This document shows, one piece after another, positions 42,700 through 53,044 of a stretch of DNA of 64,000 bases. The notes below the pieces were generated by a model. That model was not told the origin of the DNA and did not search any database. It saw nothing but the letters and a program-made list of their open reading frames with translations. Both the position numbers and the translations under genes were made by a program. The DNA comes from Siphonodentalium dalli. Taxonomy: Eukaryota; Mollusca; Scaphopoda; Gadilida; Siphonodentaliidae. The stretch covers positions 57,870,025 through 57,934,024 of the forward strand of contig CP136068.1 in assembly GCA_032622095.1 (NCBI GenBank), read 5' to 3'. Position 1 is the first letter of the stretch. Each line of letters begins with the position of its first letter.

Positions 42700-45330
42700 T
42701 CATTTTAACGACAAACCACACAGGATGTTAATAGAATGTCAACAACTATGTGCTTTATTTTATTGGACGGATGTTTTACTTCAATGGGAATGAAATTGGA
42801 AAATTTCCAAAATGGCCGCCGAAAATATGAAAAATGGTAAATACAATAACTGTGTTAACTGCCTTACTAATTGGTAAACACATATCAGAAAAACGAAAAA
42901 TATACTGTATTTCCATGTGTTTCCTGCATGGTGTTTTCAGTATCTAACAACAATATTAATTAAGCATTGCAGGTACACTATATGTCACAAATTGCCCAAG
43001 ACCCCATTATAGCCTTAATATATCGAGTGTGTTATGTCTGACAGAGAACACTGGCCAGTGTAAATAGTGGTAAACAGGTCAGGGGTTCCACAATTATATA
43101 TGCATGACCAAAGAACTCTTTAGTCTTATCCAACGGGATGGGGTGGGAGGGGAATTGTTTTTTGGTTATGTATACACATAGATATATGGTTATTATACTG
43201 CCCGATATTAGTCGGCGGATATATAGTTGACGTCTCGAGCCGTCTGTCCGTACAAACATTTTGAATTTTAACTCAAGAGTCAGTTGTCATATTTGATGCC
43301 CTATGGCATGGTGACGGACCAGAAATGGGGGGACGAATATGCATAATATCGCGGGTTGTGACCACCAATGCCTACCAGAGTTATGGGCCCTGTTCGACTT
43401 TATGAAATTCAGTCCATACAAAGTTTTTGTAATATAAGTTAAGTGTCGGTTGTCATTTCTCAATGCATCTGAATGCATCACATTATTTCAGTTCATCTAT
43501 TTGTAAGTGATAACAGCATACAATTAGTATTTTAGTTTCGTCTTGTTGAGCAGTAAAGCTCCCAGATGCAGTTCGGAAATTCAATGAGAATAGCGTCACC
43601 TTCATTTGGGATTGTCTGAGCAGTAAACAGTAATGCCATTCATCATAACCAATTCAGTTTTATTTGGATAATTGTTGCAAATTAACATTACTTGCAATCA
43701 TTCAAGATGAGAAATAAACAGAAGGAATGAATTTGATTACATGCCAGAACAAGACAGTATTTCAGACATTAGAAATTTAAGAGATACCCTTTTCAATTCC
43801 ATGTTATGCAACAATCAGGTTAATGATATCTACTAGTAGTCATCATTGAGTATTCACAATGTAGTATCCAATTAGTGATAGAGTTTTTTTGTTTTATTAC
43901 TTTTATTCAGATAATATATTAATTTTGTTACTAAATATTTCTTCCGTTGATCATAAGTTTCCTGAACGTTAATACGGTGGTCCACTGTGAAGTGGTCCGG
44001 GATACTGTGAAATCCAGATTGTTGCTAAATCTGAGGCTAAAGAGTCACTTTAGCTGCCTATATAGCTCTATACCAACAAGCATGGTACTAACATGCTTAC
44101 AAACAAAATTACATGGTCAGTACTTGTAAATTGTTTGAAAAATACCCATTTTGGAAAAAAATTACAAGCACCATTTTTTCCGCCTCTGGACCACCCACCC
44201 ACCCCGGCCCTATATACGGTATATACTTTATAGTCAGTGTTTGTCTCCAGAATGCGTTTCATATTTTATACGCCACGAAAAACAAAGAAATTGCGTCCAC
44301 GTGGCTTGATTTTCAGTGATAACATGTTGATATTTACCCGTTAACTCGCTAATACCAAGTTAATTGTGGTCTAGAGTTCAGGTTTCGATAACACGGCATT
44401 TCTGCAGCCTCTGTTCATTCAGGAAAGTATAATATCAGAAGGAACCGTAACAAATCAGGCAAGAACCATCACAATACCGGCGATATAACGACTTCAGATG
44501 TAACAGTTCCTACACAGTGATTACACCCGGAGGGCGAAATGAGTATTATGTCATCAAAATAGACAATCCTTTGACAACAATGCTTTATTCTCTCATCCAA
44601 GTTAATTAAAAAAATGCATTAAATAAAGCATATTGAGATGTTTGTTTACCGAAACTTGAATCACACCTGAGCTTGTAGTAAGACACGCGATAATTTCACT
44701 CCAAAGAGGACGTCCAAAATTCCAAACATTTAAAGACACATGCATGTAACACATACACTACCAATCCGGAATTAAGCTTGCTGTATGATCTGACGAAATT
44801 AGCGTCAATATATCCAATATTCTGGATAGTAACATTTTTGTATTTTTGATTTAGACCACTGACTCAAACTTATTTATTTAAGCACTGGGATCTAAATGAG
44901 AAGTGTCGTAGATGTTACTGGCAGCATTGTATAGAGATAAAGTATACTTAGTTTTATATTGAAGATGGAAGTTTACAAGTTAAATTGGAAAATCATTTTG
45001 CGGTCTGAGGCTTGTCCATATTTTATTTTAATTTAGGTATGTGCGGTCAGCACAGACCTAGTCAGAAGTTGATGACGAAGAGTCATTCTTCTTTAAGATA
45101 ATATACAATTATTAAATTATTTTAAGCGGTTTAGTAGAAGATTTATCTACATACTAATTTCAGCAGCGCTTGGCGAACTTGTCCCACCCAGGGGGTCATG
45201 ATAAACATACGACTGAAATAGCATGCAAACGACCTGAACATTTCCAAATATATGTAATATTACATTGTGTGAGCGTACCATTACTAGCTGGTCAGATAAA
45301 TGTTAGCTATGTGTTGAAATGTATTAATCG
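42700..45330. other. Intergenic, nothing recognised
   Basis: 2.6 kb of AT-rich DNA without a supported gene. A (C)n-containing CCACCCACCCACCCCGGCCC stretch lies near 44192. All ORFs are short and motif-free. Confidence 0.4.
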
Positions 45331-45333
45331 GTG

Positions 45334-45429
45334 TTTAAGCCGTTATGAGATTATCCTCAACTAAAGTGTCATTAATAATGATTTAAGCCGTTATGAGATT
45401 ATCCACAACTAAAGTGTCATTAATAATGA
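45334..45429. repeat. Tandem duplication, 48-bp unit
   Basis: TTTAAGCCGTTATGAGATTA opens both copies at 45334 and 45382. They differ by a single visible base. Confidence 0.9.
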
Positions 45430-45860
45430 TTCAGTAACGACTTAACTAACAAAACACAGCATAGCAGACATGGTAATTGCTCTTAAAACACCAAGATACC
45501 ACTGGGAATACATATATCGGTTTCGCTCAATGGTTACAATATTCGACTTGTAGTCGCTGTTCACTCAGAGATTAAGGGCCGGAGTAGCAATCTTCATTTT
45601 AAACCTCCAAGTTTCAGTCCGAGTCGTTCAGAATCCGAAACTGATTACGGGGGCGGGCTAGCTAAATCGAGATTACACGGATTCTAGATCAGATTTTGAA
45701 ATCGACGTTGTCGCCGATACTATGTTTAATGTTCTCCCAGTATCAAACATCGCTCATGTATTTGACACAAATATTCATTTGTATCTTATATTTATAATGT
45801 TCATATTTGTTGTGAAAGTCATGCATTTCTTCTATATGTATATGTTACAGTCAGATTGTG
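45430..45860. other. Intergenic, nothing recognised
   Basis: No ORF or repeat of note. Confidence 0.4.
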
Positions 45861-45862
45861 AA

Positions 45863-45975
45863 ACCAGTCATTTCGTGAAATGACTAAAATTTTCAGTCAT
45901 TTCGTGAAACCACTGTGAGGGCCAGTCACTTCATGAAATGACTGAAATTTCCAGTCTTTTCATGAAATGACTGAA
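45863..45975. repeat. Iterated palindrome CAGTCATTTCGTGAAATGACTG
   Basis: Three to four copies of a dyad centred on TTTCRTGAAA with arms CAGTCA/TGACTG, separated by short spacers, within 113 bp. Each copy could form a short hairpin. Confidence 0.8.
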
Positions 45976-46108
45976 TACTTTTTTTGGTTCGGGGGACTTC
46001 AATTGTGAACATAAAATTAGGACTTTATTTAATTTTTCTTCACAATAATAAATCATAAATGTAATAGAAACATAAAATATACATTGAAATGGTTTTAAAT
46101 GATTAGAG

Positions 46109-46898
46109 TCACTTGTTCGAGCAGCTCAAACTGTTGTGACACCGGCTATTACAGAGTAGTCCCGCCTTGAAACATTTACATCTTCTCGTCTTACACTTGT
46201 TCGGACCACTACAGGAACATTTAACGAAACCTTGCCCCCCACTTATCGAAGATTGTGTAACGGCCAGTCGCATGGAGAGCTCGGTGCTTTGGTCAATGTC
46301 TTTGTCGGTCGGAAGTCGTTGAGGACAAACGTCGAATTGGTTTCGCGAATAGCTGCCTTTCAGGATACCACTTCTTGTAGCAATCTTGTACATGTCGTTG
46401 TCGTCTCGACTCACAATCACACCTAGAATGTTTTGCGGATCGCCACGGCCGCGATCTACTTGAGGAATGGGAACAGCAACATTGTCTCCTATTTGGCCAG
46501 CAATAAGATAAATTCTACTACGCTTAACCTGGCACAACGACTTGAACAGCTCGACGTCTTCTCTCAGAATATTGGCGTACTTCACTGATAGCTCCTTCGC
46601 CATTCTATCTCTACTGCCATGACCAGTTGCGACATGGGCCCTCTTGATTATGTCGAAGATGTCTTCTATGCTGGCACTGGCGCTTCTTGATTAGTTTCTG
46701 AATATCACCACATTGACGAATTTCAAACTTGTTGAGCAGGTAGTATTCACGACGAGACATTGCGTTTGATAACTCACTGGCAACTTTGATTTCTTCTATT
46801 ATCTTAAAGTAATCATCCTTGGGTATAAGATATTTCGGACATTTACTGTACTTCTCAAACAAATCACTACAGAACCTCAACTATATACTGTCTGACAT
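46109..46898 (-). pseudogene. KRBA2-like integrase-family protein, core deleted
   Basis: The N-terminal piece starts ATG at 46898 and hits an in-frame TAG after five codons. It then reads RFCSDLFEKYSKCPKYLIPK and an EIRQCGDIQKLIKKR block to about 46670. After an abrupt break, 46603-46109 reads ANILREDVELFKSLC, RGRGDPQNILGVIVSRDDND, SGILKGSYSRNQFDVC and SGGQGFVKCSCSG, then a CXC tail with CKTRRCKCFKAGLLCNSRCH. These are the N- and C-terminal regions of KRAB-A-domain-protein-2-like genes, which derive from a transposon integrase. The integrase core expected between them is absent. It is therefore a deleted, stop-bearing relic. It follows the 47.0-47.9 kb frame on the same strand. Confidence 0.75.
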
Positions 46899-47025
46899 TT
46901 TAATTGTAGTCAAGGAATAGTAGTTTGAGCAATCAACTGAATCAACTATGGAAATGTAAGGGGCGTGGTTCGGGGGGCTAGCCAGCGATTGTCGAAAGGG
47001 CCGAAAGGCGCCTCTCCTTAATCCC

Positions 47026-47895
47026 TCATGTTTTACCTTTATTCAGATACACACAAAAAAAAGAAGAAAAAAAGAAGCAATTTAAGATGTTGACTTTATC
47101 TTTTCTTTTTCCTTCGAATTCGGTTTTTTTTGGTGGAGATGGAGCAAGTGGATGAGATCTCTGTTCTATGAGAAGTTGAATTTCTTCACGTTGTTTCTTG
47201 TGCTCCTCAAATTGTTTCTTGTGCTCCTCTCTCAACAATCCCATCTGTCTTTCGGCAGCGGCGACGGATTCTTCCATAGAGCGGGTGGTGTCTGTGCTGA
47301 TGTTGTTGTTGTTGCTGGTGGTAGAGCTGGGGGACACCGGGATGAGATGGAACTCCGGTGTCCGTGGTGGCAAGCTGTCCAACTCCACGTCGAAGCTGGC
47401 GGCAGGAACAGCAGGGGTGGTTTCCTGCTCCCTTTCTCCGCTCGCCTCGACGACGACAGCAGGGACCTCCGGCAGATCAACGGAGTCCCTGCTAGCTGGT
47501 GCAATGTCGCCTGTCTCCATGCAGGTCGGGTCGTCTGGGCGTCTCTCAGACAACTCCAACCTACCGACTGTGACACTGGACGTCGGCTGAACCACACTGG
47601 GAGGGATGACTGGCAGATCAACAGTCAACCCCATCTTCTTCCATTTCGCCCGTCTGGCGGCGTCCCTTCGTCTTCTGGTTGGCGTTTTCTTCTTGGGAGG
47701 CCCCTTCTTCCCACTCTTCATTGGACAGTGGGTGTTCTTGGAATTGGCGTCCCGGCCCTGAGATCTATGGGTGCCAGCATCTTCAGTCCGGAACTCCAGG
47801 CAAAGGGTCAGACTAGACTGGAGAGTCCAGTTAGCAATGTCCACTACCCGACACGTTTGCACTGTGGCCAACACAGCTTCGGGGATTAAGTCCAT
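47026..47895 (-). CDS. Basic, low-complexity ORF1-like protein (copy 1)
   Basis: The methionine at 47895 (MDLIPEAVLATVQTCRVVDI) is preferred because the paralogue at 58607 starts at the same residue; eight further codons upstream are also open. It contains SLTLCLEFRTEDAG, a PPKKKTPTRRRRDAARRAKW basic block, ELSERRPDDPTCMETGD and ASRDSVDLPEVPAVVVEA. A Ser/Asn/Thr-rich linker and a Glu/Lys/Gln-rich coiled-coil-like end follow. The basic block suggests nucleic-acid binding. Two copies with homologous flanks 10.7 kb apart point to a mobile-element ORF (ORF1 or gag-like) rather than a host gene. I do not recognise the element. The last roughly 20 residues of this copy differ from the paralogue. 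Confidence 0.5.
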   Translation of the reverse strand: MDLIPEAVLATVQTCRVVDIANWTLQSSLTLCLEFRTEDAGTHRSQGRDANSKNTHCPMKSGKKGPPKKKTPTRRRRDAARRAKWKKMGLTVDLPVIPPSVVQPTSSVTVGRLELSERRPDDPTCMETGDIAPASRDSVDLPEVPAVVVEASGEREQETTPAVPAASFDVELDSLPPRTPEFHLIPVSPSSTTSNNNNISTDTTRSMEESVAAAERQMGLLREEHKKQFEEHKKQREEIQLLIEQRSHPLAPSPPKKTEFEGKRKDKVNILNCFFFSSFFCVYLNKGKT

Positions 47896-47919
47896 AAGCC
47901 TAATCCAAAACCGTCTCAC

Positions 47920-48400
47920 TGGCGTTAAGCACGGGGCAGCTGCAAGTGAACGAGGGGAAAATTATAATGGGACACAAAGGTACAGTTTCAGTTAATATCG
48001 GCAATAGTACCAAAGTGCCCGATATGTGACTGTGCTAAAGTTAAAATTACATATAATAATACTAAAAGAAGGCATTCATTTTGTCATTTTGTTAAAATGT
48101 TCACACTGGTTAAATCCACAAATGTCTCAAATAACTCATGCCACGAGTCGTGGGTATCTTGTAAATCAATACTTATTTAAAGTCAGTGGTTTCTGGTAAA
48201 TCCATTGTGAGAATATTTAAAGTCACGTGGTTTCTTTTAATCCAATGCTGTAAATTATAAAATGTTCTGATAAATCCTGTGTATAGTTCCCTATATAATC
48301 CAGTGATTCTTTATGTGAATTCAAATTCTGTGTATTTCCATATATCTAATCCAGTGATACGTTATATCAAGTTACACAATAGACCCTATATTGTACGCCC
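47920..48400. other. Flank of ORF1-like copy 1
   Basis: The first 30 bases (CTCACTGGCGTTAAGCACGG) match the flank of copy 2 near 58640. The rest is AT-rich with loosely repeated AATCCAGTGAT phrases at 48295-48360. Confidence 0.5.
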
Positions 48401-48412
48401 TATATTTCTTCT

Positions 48413-48494
48413 ACGTGTAGAATCCATGTATATTCCGTATAATCGCTTATTTCTTTCTATGTGTAGAATCCATGTGTATTCCGTATAATCGCTC
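48413..48494. repeat. Short tandem duplication, about 48-bp unit
   Basis: TGTAGAATCCATGTATATTC and CGTATAATCGC recur at 48415 and 48463, separated by TTATTTCTTTCTATG. Confidence 0.75.
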
Positions 48495-48499
48495 TGAAT

Positions 48500-49120
48500 C
48501 CCATATATGGGACCATCTCCGAATTTTTGGAGAGAAGTGATATTTATTCTTCTGCCTCTGTGTTTCCTGTGCAATAGGACGTATCATCACATCACTTATG
48601 GAATGTCTGTGGAAAGCTTGTTTTTTCAGTTCATCGCTGCATGCGCTTCATAATATTTAAATCATGGTTTCAAATCTCAGCCCATGCCGTGATAACTCGT
48701 GTGCTCACCCAGTCCTCCTTGAGGTACAATGACTGAATACACCGCCAAGTACTTAACTAGTCCTGAAATAAAAATGATAAACAAAAAGTTAATACTAATC
48801 GAGAACGCTCTTTATTTTCCATACAGCTTTTGGACGACAGAAGCATGGACGCTCTTTATAAGAGGTGATCATTGGCATCGTTGCTATAGGCTGACGAACC
48901 TTCAAACGTGGTTAAAGATACCCTGTCAGATTGGACACCATGAAACCATAATATGTACGTGTTTTGTCGCTTATAAACAGCGTTCATGCTTCCGTCCACC
49001 AAAGTAGTTGATAATAGAGAGAGATCGCAAGTTTTGTATATCATTTTTTTCCCTATTTCATATGGCGTATTGTGTGGATTTTTCGTGAAGCCTGTGCTAA
49101 ATACGTGTTCGGTTGTCAAT
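48500..49120. other. Intergenic, nothing recognised
   Basis: Short ORFs only, no motif. Confidence 0.4.
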
Positions 49121-49121
49121 T

Positions 49122-49296
49122 AGCAATTATTTCATGTGTCTTTTGGGAACAGTCAAAATTGTTGTCCCGAGGTATCAGGAATGACTATCGAACTGTTGCC
49201 CAAGGCCGAAGGCCGAGGGCAACAGTTCGATAGTCATTCATGATACCGAGGGACAACAATTTTGCTTGTTCCCAAAAGACACATGAAATAATTGCT
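49122..49296. repeat. Long hairpin, 80-bp arms, 15-base loop
   Basis: Arms 49122-49201 and 49217-49296 are complementary at about 75 of 80 positions. The loop AAGGCCGAAGGCCGA is itself repetitive. The arm sequence begins AGCAATTATTTCATGTG and reaches ATCGAACTGTTGCCC at the loop. Transcribed from either strand it would give a long stem. Confidence 0.9.
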
Positions 49297-49693
49297 TTGT
49301 TACCCAATACATTTACTTGTATATAATCAGCGATTAATTCAAAAATAATTGTGTTGTTTTTCGAGCGTGACAGTGACAATGCGGAAATCCGGTATAATTA
49401 AAAAACGAAACCTGAAATTTCCGGAAATAGCCGAAACGTCACGGAAATTGCAAACCATGTAACAGTTCGTTCGGGCCAGTCAACAGTTCGCTCGGAACCA
49501 GTCAACAGTTCGCTCGGGTCGGGCAACAGTTCACTCGTGACGTCACGAAAGCTGACCGTGATTGCACACCGGGCAACAGTTCATTCAGGGCGGGCAACAG
49601 TTCGTTGTGGCGTTACGAACGCGAATTTGGGGTTAACCAGTTAATTCTAAATCCCAATGATTTACGAAGTAAAACTCTATTATTGGGTAACAA
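49297..49693. repeat. Segment bounded by 13-bp inverted repeats, with iterated CAACAGTTCG
   Basis: TTGTTACCCAATA at 49297-49309 faces TATTGGGTAACAA at 49681-49693. Inside, (C/T)AACAGTTC followed by G/A occurs six times between 49459 and 49600. The same word closes the hairpin arm just to the left, so both may be parts of one element. Confidence 0.65.
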
Positions 49694-49981
49694 TTTAAAA
49701 TATTTTTCATTTCTCTTTTGCACGGTAAGCTTAAAATTGGCTCCGGAACTTTTGTCAAACTTGGTGTCAAAGCGGGGCGTGAATCTTTAAACATTCTCTT
49801 TTAAAAGTCGAGTTCTGGCCATCAAAACTTCATATTAATGGGCGCATGAGCCTGATATATTTATTTTCTGGGGAATAAAATGTACCGATTGTGTTTTATG
49901 ATGTCAAATACAATAGTACATAGCATCTCTTACTAATAGTTGAAAAACAAACATCAAATATAAGACAAAATTGTATTTAAA

Positions 49982-50221
49982 TTATATGAAGCTATATATA
50001 CTTATTCTGGTTCTGTCTGTATAATGCTTTCTTTGTGCCCAAGGTGTGTGCTGAAGGGTCCGTATAACCCATGTAAACACATAATTACCGAGTACCATTG
50101 ATATTATAGGAATTAAATATGATAAGGACGTAATTTGATCAGCATCAAATTCAAACTTACTCTCTGTTGGGGCATTGATACCTTTAGGCGGTTTCCCCGG
50201 TGGTGTATAAGTTGAAGACAT
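49982..50221 (-). CDS. Candidate small membrane protein
   Basis: 79 codons: MSSTYTPPGKPPKGINAPTE, an acidic KFEFDADQ segment, one hydrophobic helix LSYLIPIISMVLGNYVFTWV (about residues 33-52), and a polar tail with HTPWAQRKHYTDRTR. Codon use and composition look protein-like. A short cytosolic tail after a single membrane span is common in small integral membrane proteins. A GTATAT donor-like site near the end could make it an exon. I do not recognise a family. No neighbouring gene supports it. Confidence 0.3.
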   Translation of the reverse strand: MSSTYTPPGKPPKGINAPTESKFEFDADQITSLSYLIPIISMVLGNYVFTWVIRTLQHTPWAQRKHYTDRTRISIYSFI

Positions 50222-50229
50222 CCGTTTAG

Positions 50230-51310
50230 CAAATTTGTTAAAACAGATGTGTCATAATTGAGTACATGTATATTGGACATTTTGGAAAGCAAAAATTACT
50301 TTAAAACAAAGTTCAAACATTTAAATATTTCTTTAACATTTGATGTAAATATGACCAAAAATCAGTACAAGCCAACGTGTTATGACGAAAATATAACTTG
50401 GTAAGTGGTAACATGAATATTCACAATTCAGCATTTGCATTTCAACACTTCCAAAATTAAAACTCATGAGTTCTTTGTCGATCGACTCACAAACTTCAAA
50501 TTTAATATAAGCGGCAAATGTCCATTACTCGTGGATTTATACGTAGCTACATGCATGTACTTACTTTTTATTTTGGTTTGGATCCTGGAAACAGCTCCTG
50601 AATTTTACCGTGATTTGTATTGTTAGAAACATAATGGCAACCAGAATACAACATGATGAGTATCTATGTCGCATTACCACGACTGGTTCCTTGCAATGCC
50701 GAAAATAATGAATGTGAATCATTGAAGCGAACATCTGATCCCAATCAAAATATCACGTGGTATCGGTCTGGCAGAAATTTATAAACACTAGCGATCTTAA
50801 AACGTCTGTGTTCAAAAACGCGTTATGTGTTTATATACCACAAACAACAAGTGCAAATAGGCCTAAATCTTTGTCTAAGTAAGCTTATTACCGCACATAT
50901 ATTTGTAAAGTTAAAATAAATATGTATTTGCATTAATTTTGACTTTACAATCATGATCGGATTATAAGCTGCAGTGCTGTACTGCTGAATGTTACGAATG
51001 TAACCGTTTAAAACATGTCAAGTGTTTTTGATTATAAACACTAGTGATTTTATATCTTAGTTATAAACACATAATCCGTATATATAAAAACACTACCGAT
51101 TTTGATAAAACACGTGACACGTTTATATATCTTATATTTTTTAACAGTGAGCTAAGATCCATGTTCTGAAAGTCTGAAAAATAAAGTCAAGATATTATCA
51201 TCCTGACTCTATTTTACATTGCGATTGAATTTCAACGCAAGCCACCATCGAGTTGGTCCATTAGTTGCATTGTGGTGATTCTAATAGGCTTGTCATTTTC
51301 TCTTATCCTG
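50230..51310. other. Intergenic, nothing recognised
   Basis: AT-rich. A few TATAAACACTA-type repeats occur at 50780-51120 but no clear unit. No gene. Confidence 0.35.
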
Positions 51311-51319
51311 ATTAGAATG

Positions 51320-51790
51320 CACCATCGATTGTCCAAGTTTGGTAAATCAGTTAGTCTTAGCGTAACTGGTGGGCTTTCTTGTAAATGGCTGCTCTCGTGG
51401 AGGTGAGGTCCTCATTAATATATATCTTTTTGTCAAGATATGGCAACTTTATTTGTGGAATGTCCCGGCGCTTCCTGTAAAGTTCCCGCCTGATTTTGTA
51501 TGAGGGTAGCCGGAATATAATCTGGCGAGGCTGGCTAGGTTTAGATGAGGCACCAGTAGCTCGCCTACAGTTTTTGGTATAGTGGCATTCTTATTGTTCT
51601 GGTTTGAATTCATTTGTTTAGGGCCCAATCTATGACTTCGGTGCACGTCATAGTCGCCAAGAGGGATACCAAGTTGGATAGCAACATCCAAAACGATATG
51701 ATCTGTGTTCTCATTATCTCTCTCTGGAACACCTGAAATACGCAGATTTGTACGACGACCGTATAATTCCATTTGCACCCCCCCCCTTGC
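51320..51790 (-). pseudogene. L1-type LINE ORF1 relic
   Basis: On the minus strand it reads QMELYGRRTNLRISGVPERD, NENTDHIVLDVAIQLGIPL and VHRSHRLGPKQ, then in another frame RKRRDIPQIKLPYLDKKIYI, NEDLTSTRAAIYKKA. RRxNLRIxGVPE and the later SHRLG and INEDLT blocks are the RNA-recognition region and C-terminal domain of L1-like ORF1 proteins (Transposase_22 type), which coat LINE RNA. A frameshift near 51500-51540 and the missing start and ORF2 show it is dead. It differs from the ORF1 of the LINE at 27-31 kb. Confidence 0.75.
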
Positions 51791-51944
51791 ACCTCAGTGC
51801 TCGGGCCTAATATCCTATATATTCAAAAACCATGGTTCTATATACCTGGTAAGAGAACATTAAGATATTTTAACCTGAAAATTGCACAAATCCTAACATC
51901 TAGTGGTCTAACTCCAGACAAAGGCACATGGCTATGTACAAGAG

Positions 51945-52535
51945 ACCAGGACACACCGGGCCGACCATTTTTGTTCGGCCCGGTGTGAGAAAATCGCAAA
52001 TCCTAGCATCTAGACTGGCCTCAACTGAAGCTGTCCTAGTGTTGGAAATTTAAAACCTCATACTCCCCCTCAGGTTGGAAAATACTCCAACTGATCACCG
52101 TTTCAGTCCACAAGTTTGACCAAATGTAGTAAAATATTGTTTTGTTAAACTAATTACATGTAGCAGTTTTGTATTGGCGATGGGGAGGGACAATGACGCA
52201 CCGGGCCGACCATAGTTCGGCCCGGTGTGCGAAAATTTTGAAATCTGAACAAGAAAATCGCAAAATCCTATCATCTAGACTAGCCTCAAGCCTTCCTATA
52301 GTTTGGAAATTTCAAACGTGACACCCCCACTTAGGTTGGAAAATTTCCAACTGAAGACAATTACAATGACAATGTTGACCAAATGTATGACGATATTGTT
52401 TTCTTAAATTAACTAGCAATTTTTGACTGGCCATGGGGGAGGACCAGGACACAAGCTTTCCAATTGTTGGAAATTTCCAACCTGTCACCCCCCCCCCTAA
52501 GGTTGGAAAATTTCCAACTGATGACCATTTCAGTC
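51945..52535. repeat. Tandem repeat, 245-bp unit with GGGCCGA palindrome
   Basis: CACACCGGGCCGA / TCGGCCCGGTGTG flank a 10-base loop at 51952-51987. The palindrome recurs at 52198-52232, 245 bp later. Each is followed by a CTAGCATCTAGACTGG-like block and paired GGAAATTTCCAAC words. A third partial unit (52440-52530) retains only the latter words. Confidence 0.8.
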
Positions 52536-52778
52536 CAAAATTATGACCAAAAACAGGAAAATATGCAAATATTGGTCCAAAAACAATTAATTCCCCCCAA
52601 CAAATTGTTTGAAAATCAAACTACAAGAACATTTTCAACTTATTGTTGGTGTGAAATTTCCAACTATTGTTTTGGCAGGTATGAAATTTCCAACTGTTTG
52701 AATTTTTTTACCAAAGTTGGGGAGGGGGTGAGACACCCCCATCCCCCCTGTCACCACGTCTCTGTCAAATGATCAAAC

Positions 52779-53039
52779 TTGAATGCTGACAGAAATTTCA
52801 CTTTATATTTTTCAGCAGATCATGATGCAATAGTTTCTAAAGTTAAAGGCCTTCCCTGCCAACCTTCAGCTCATTTGTGCAAGGAGCATTCAGTGATGAC
52901 CGCGAATAAAAAGCTTCCAACAATCAGCAGAAAGCTGGCCCAAAAGTTACCTGGCACTGCCTTGTTAGAGAAACTGCTCGATACGATGATAATAAGTGCC
53001 CACAGATTTGCGCAACTGAACATTATGGTATATATCTGA
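52779..53039 (+). other. Unrecognised ORF
   Basis: 86 codons: MNADRNFTLYFSADHDAIVS, a VKGLPCQPSAHLCKEHSVMT block, KLPTISRKLAQKLPGTALLE and a HRFAQLN end. It is protein-like, and an acceptor-like TATTTTTCAG lies at 52807-52816, so the segment after it could be an exon. No family recognised and no partner exon found. Confidence 0.2.
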
Positions 53040-53044
53040 CATTG

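Noticed and set aside
47152-47889. 245-codon plus-strand ORF
   Set aside because: Antisense shadow of the basic ORF1-like frame. The paralogue at 58 kb shows the same shadow, and the minus frame keeps better motif conservation.
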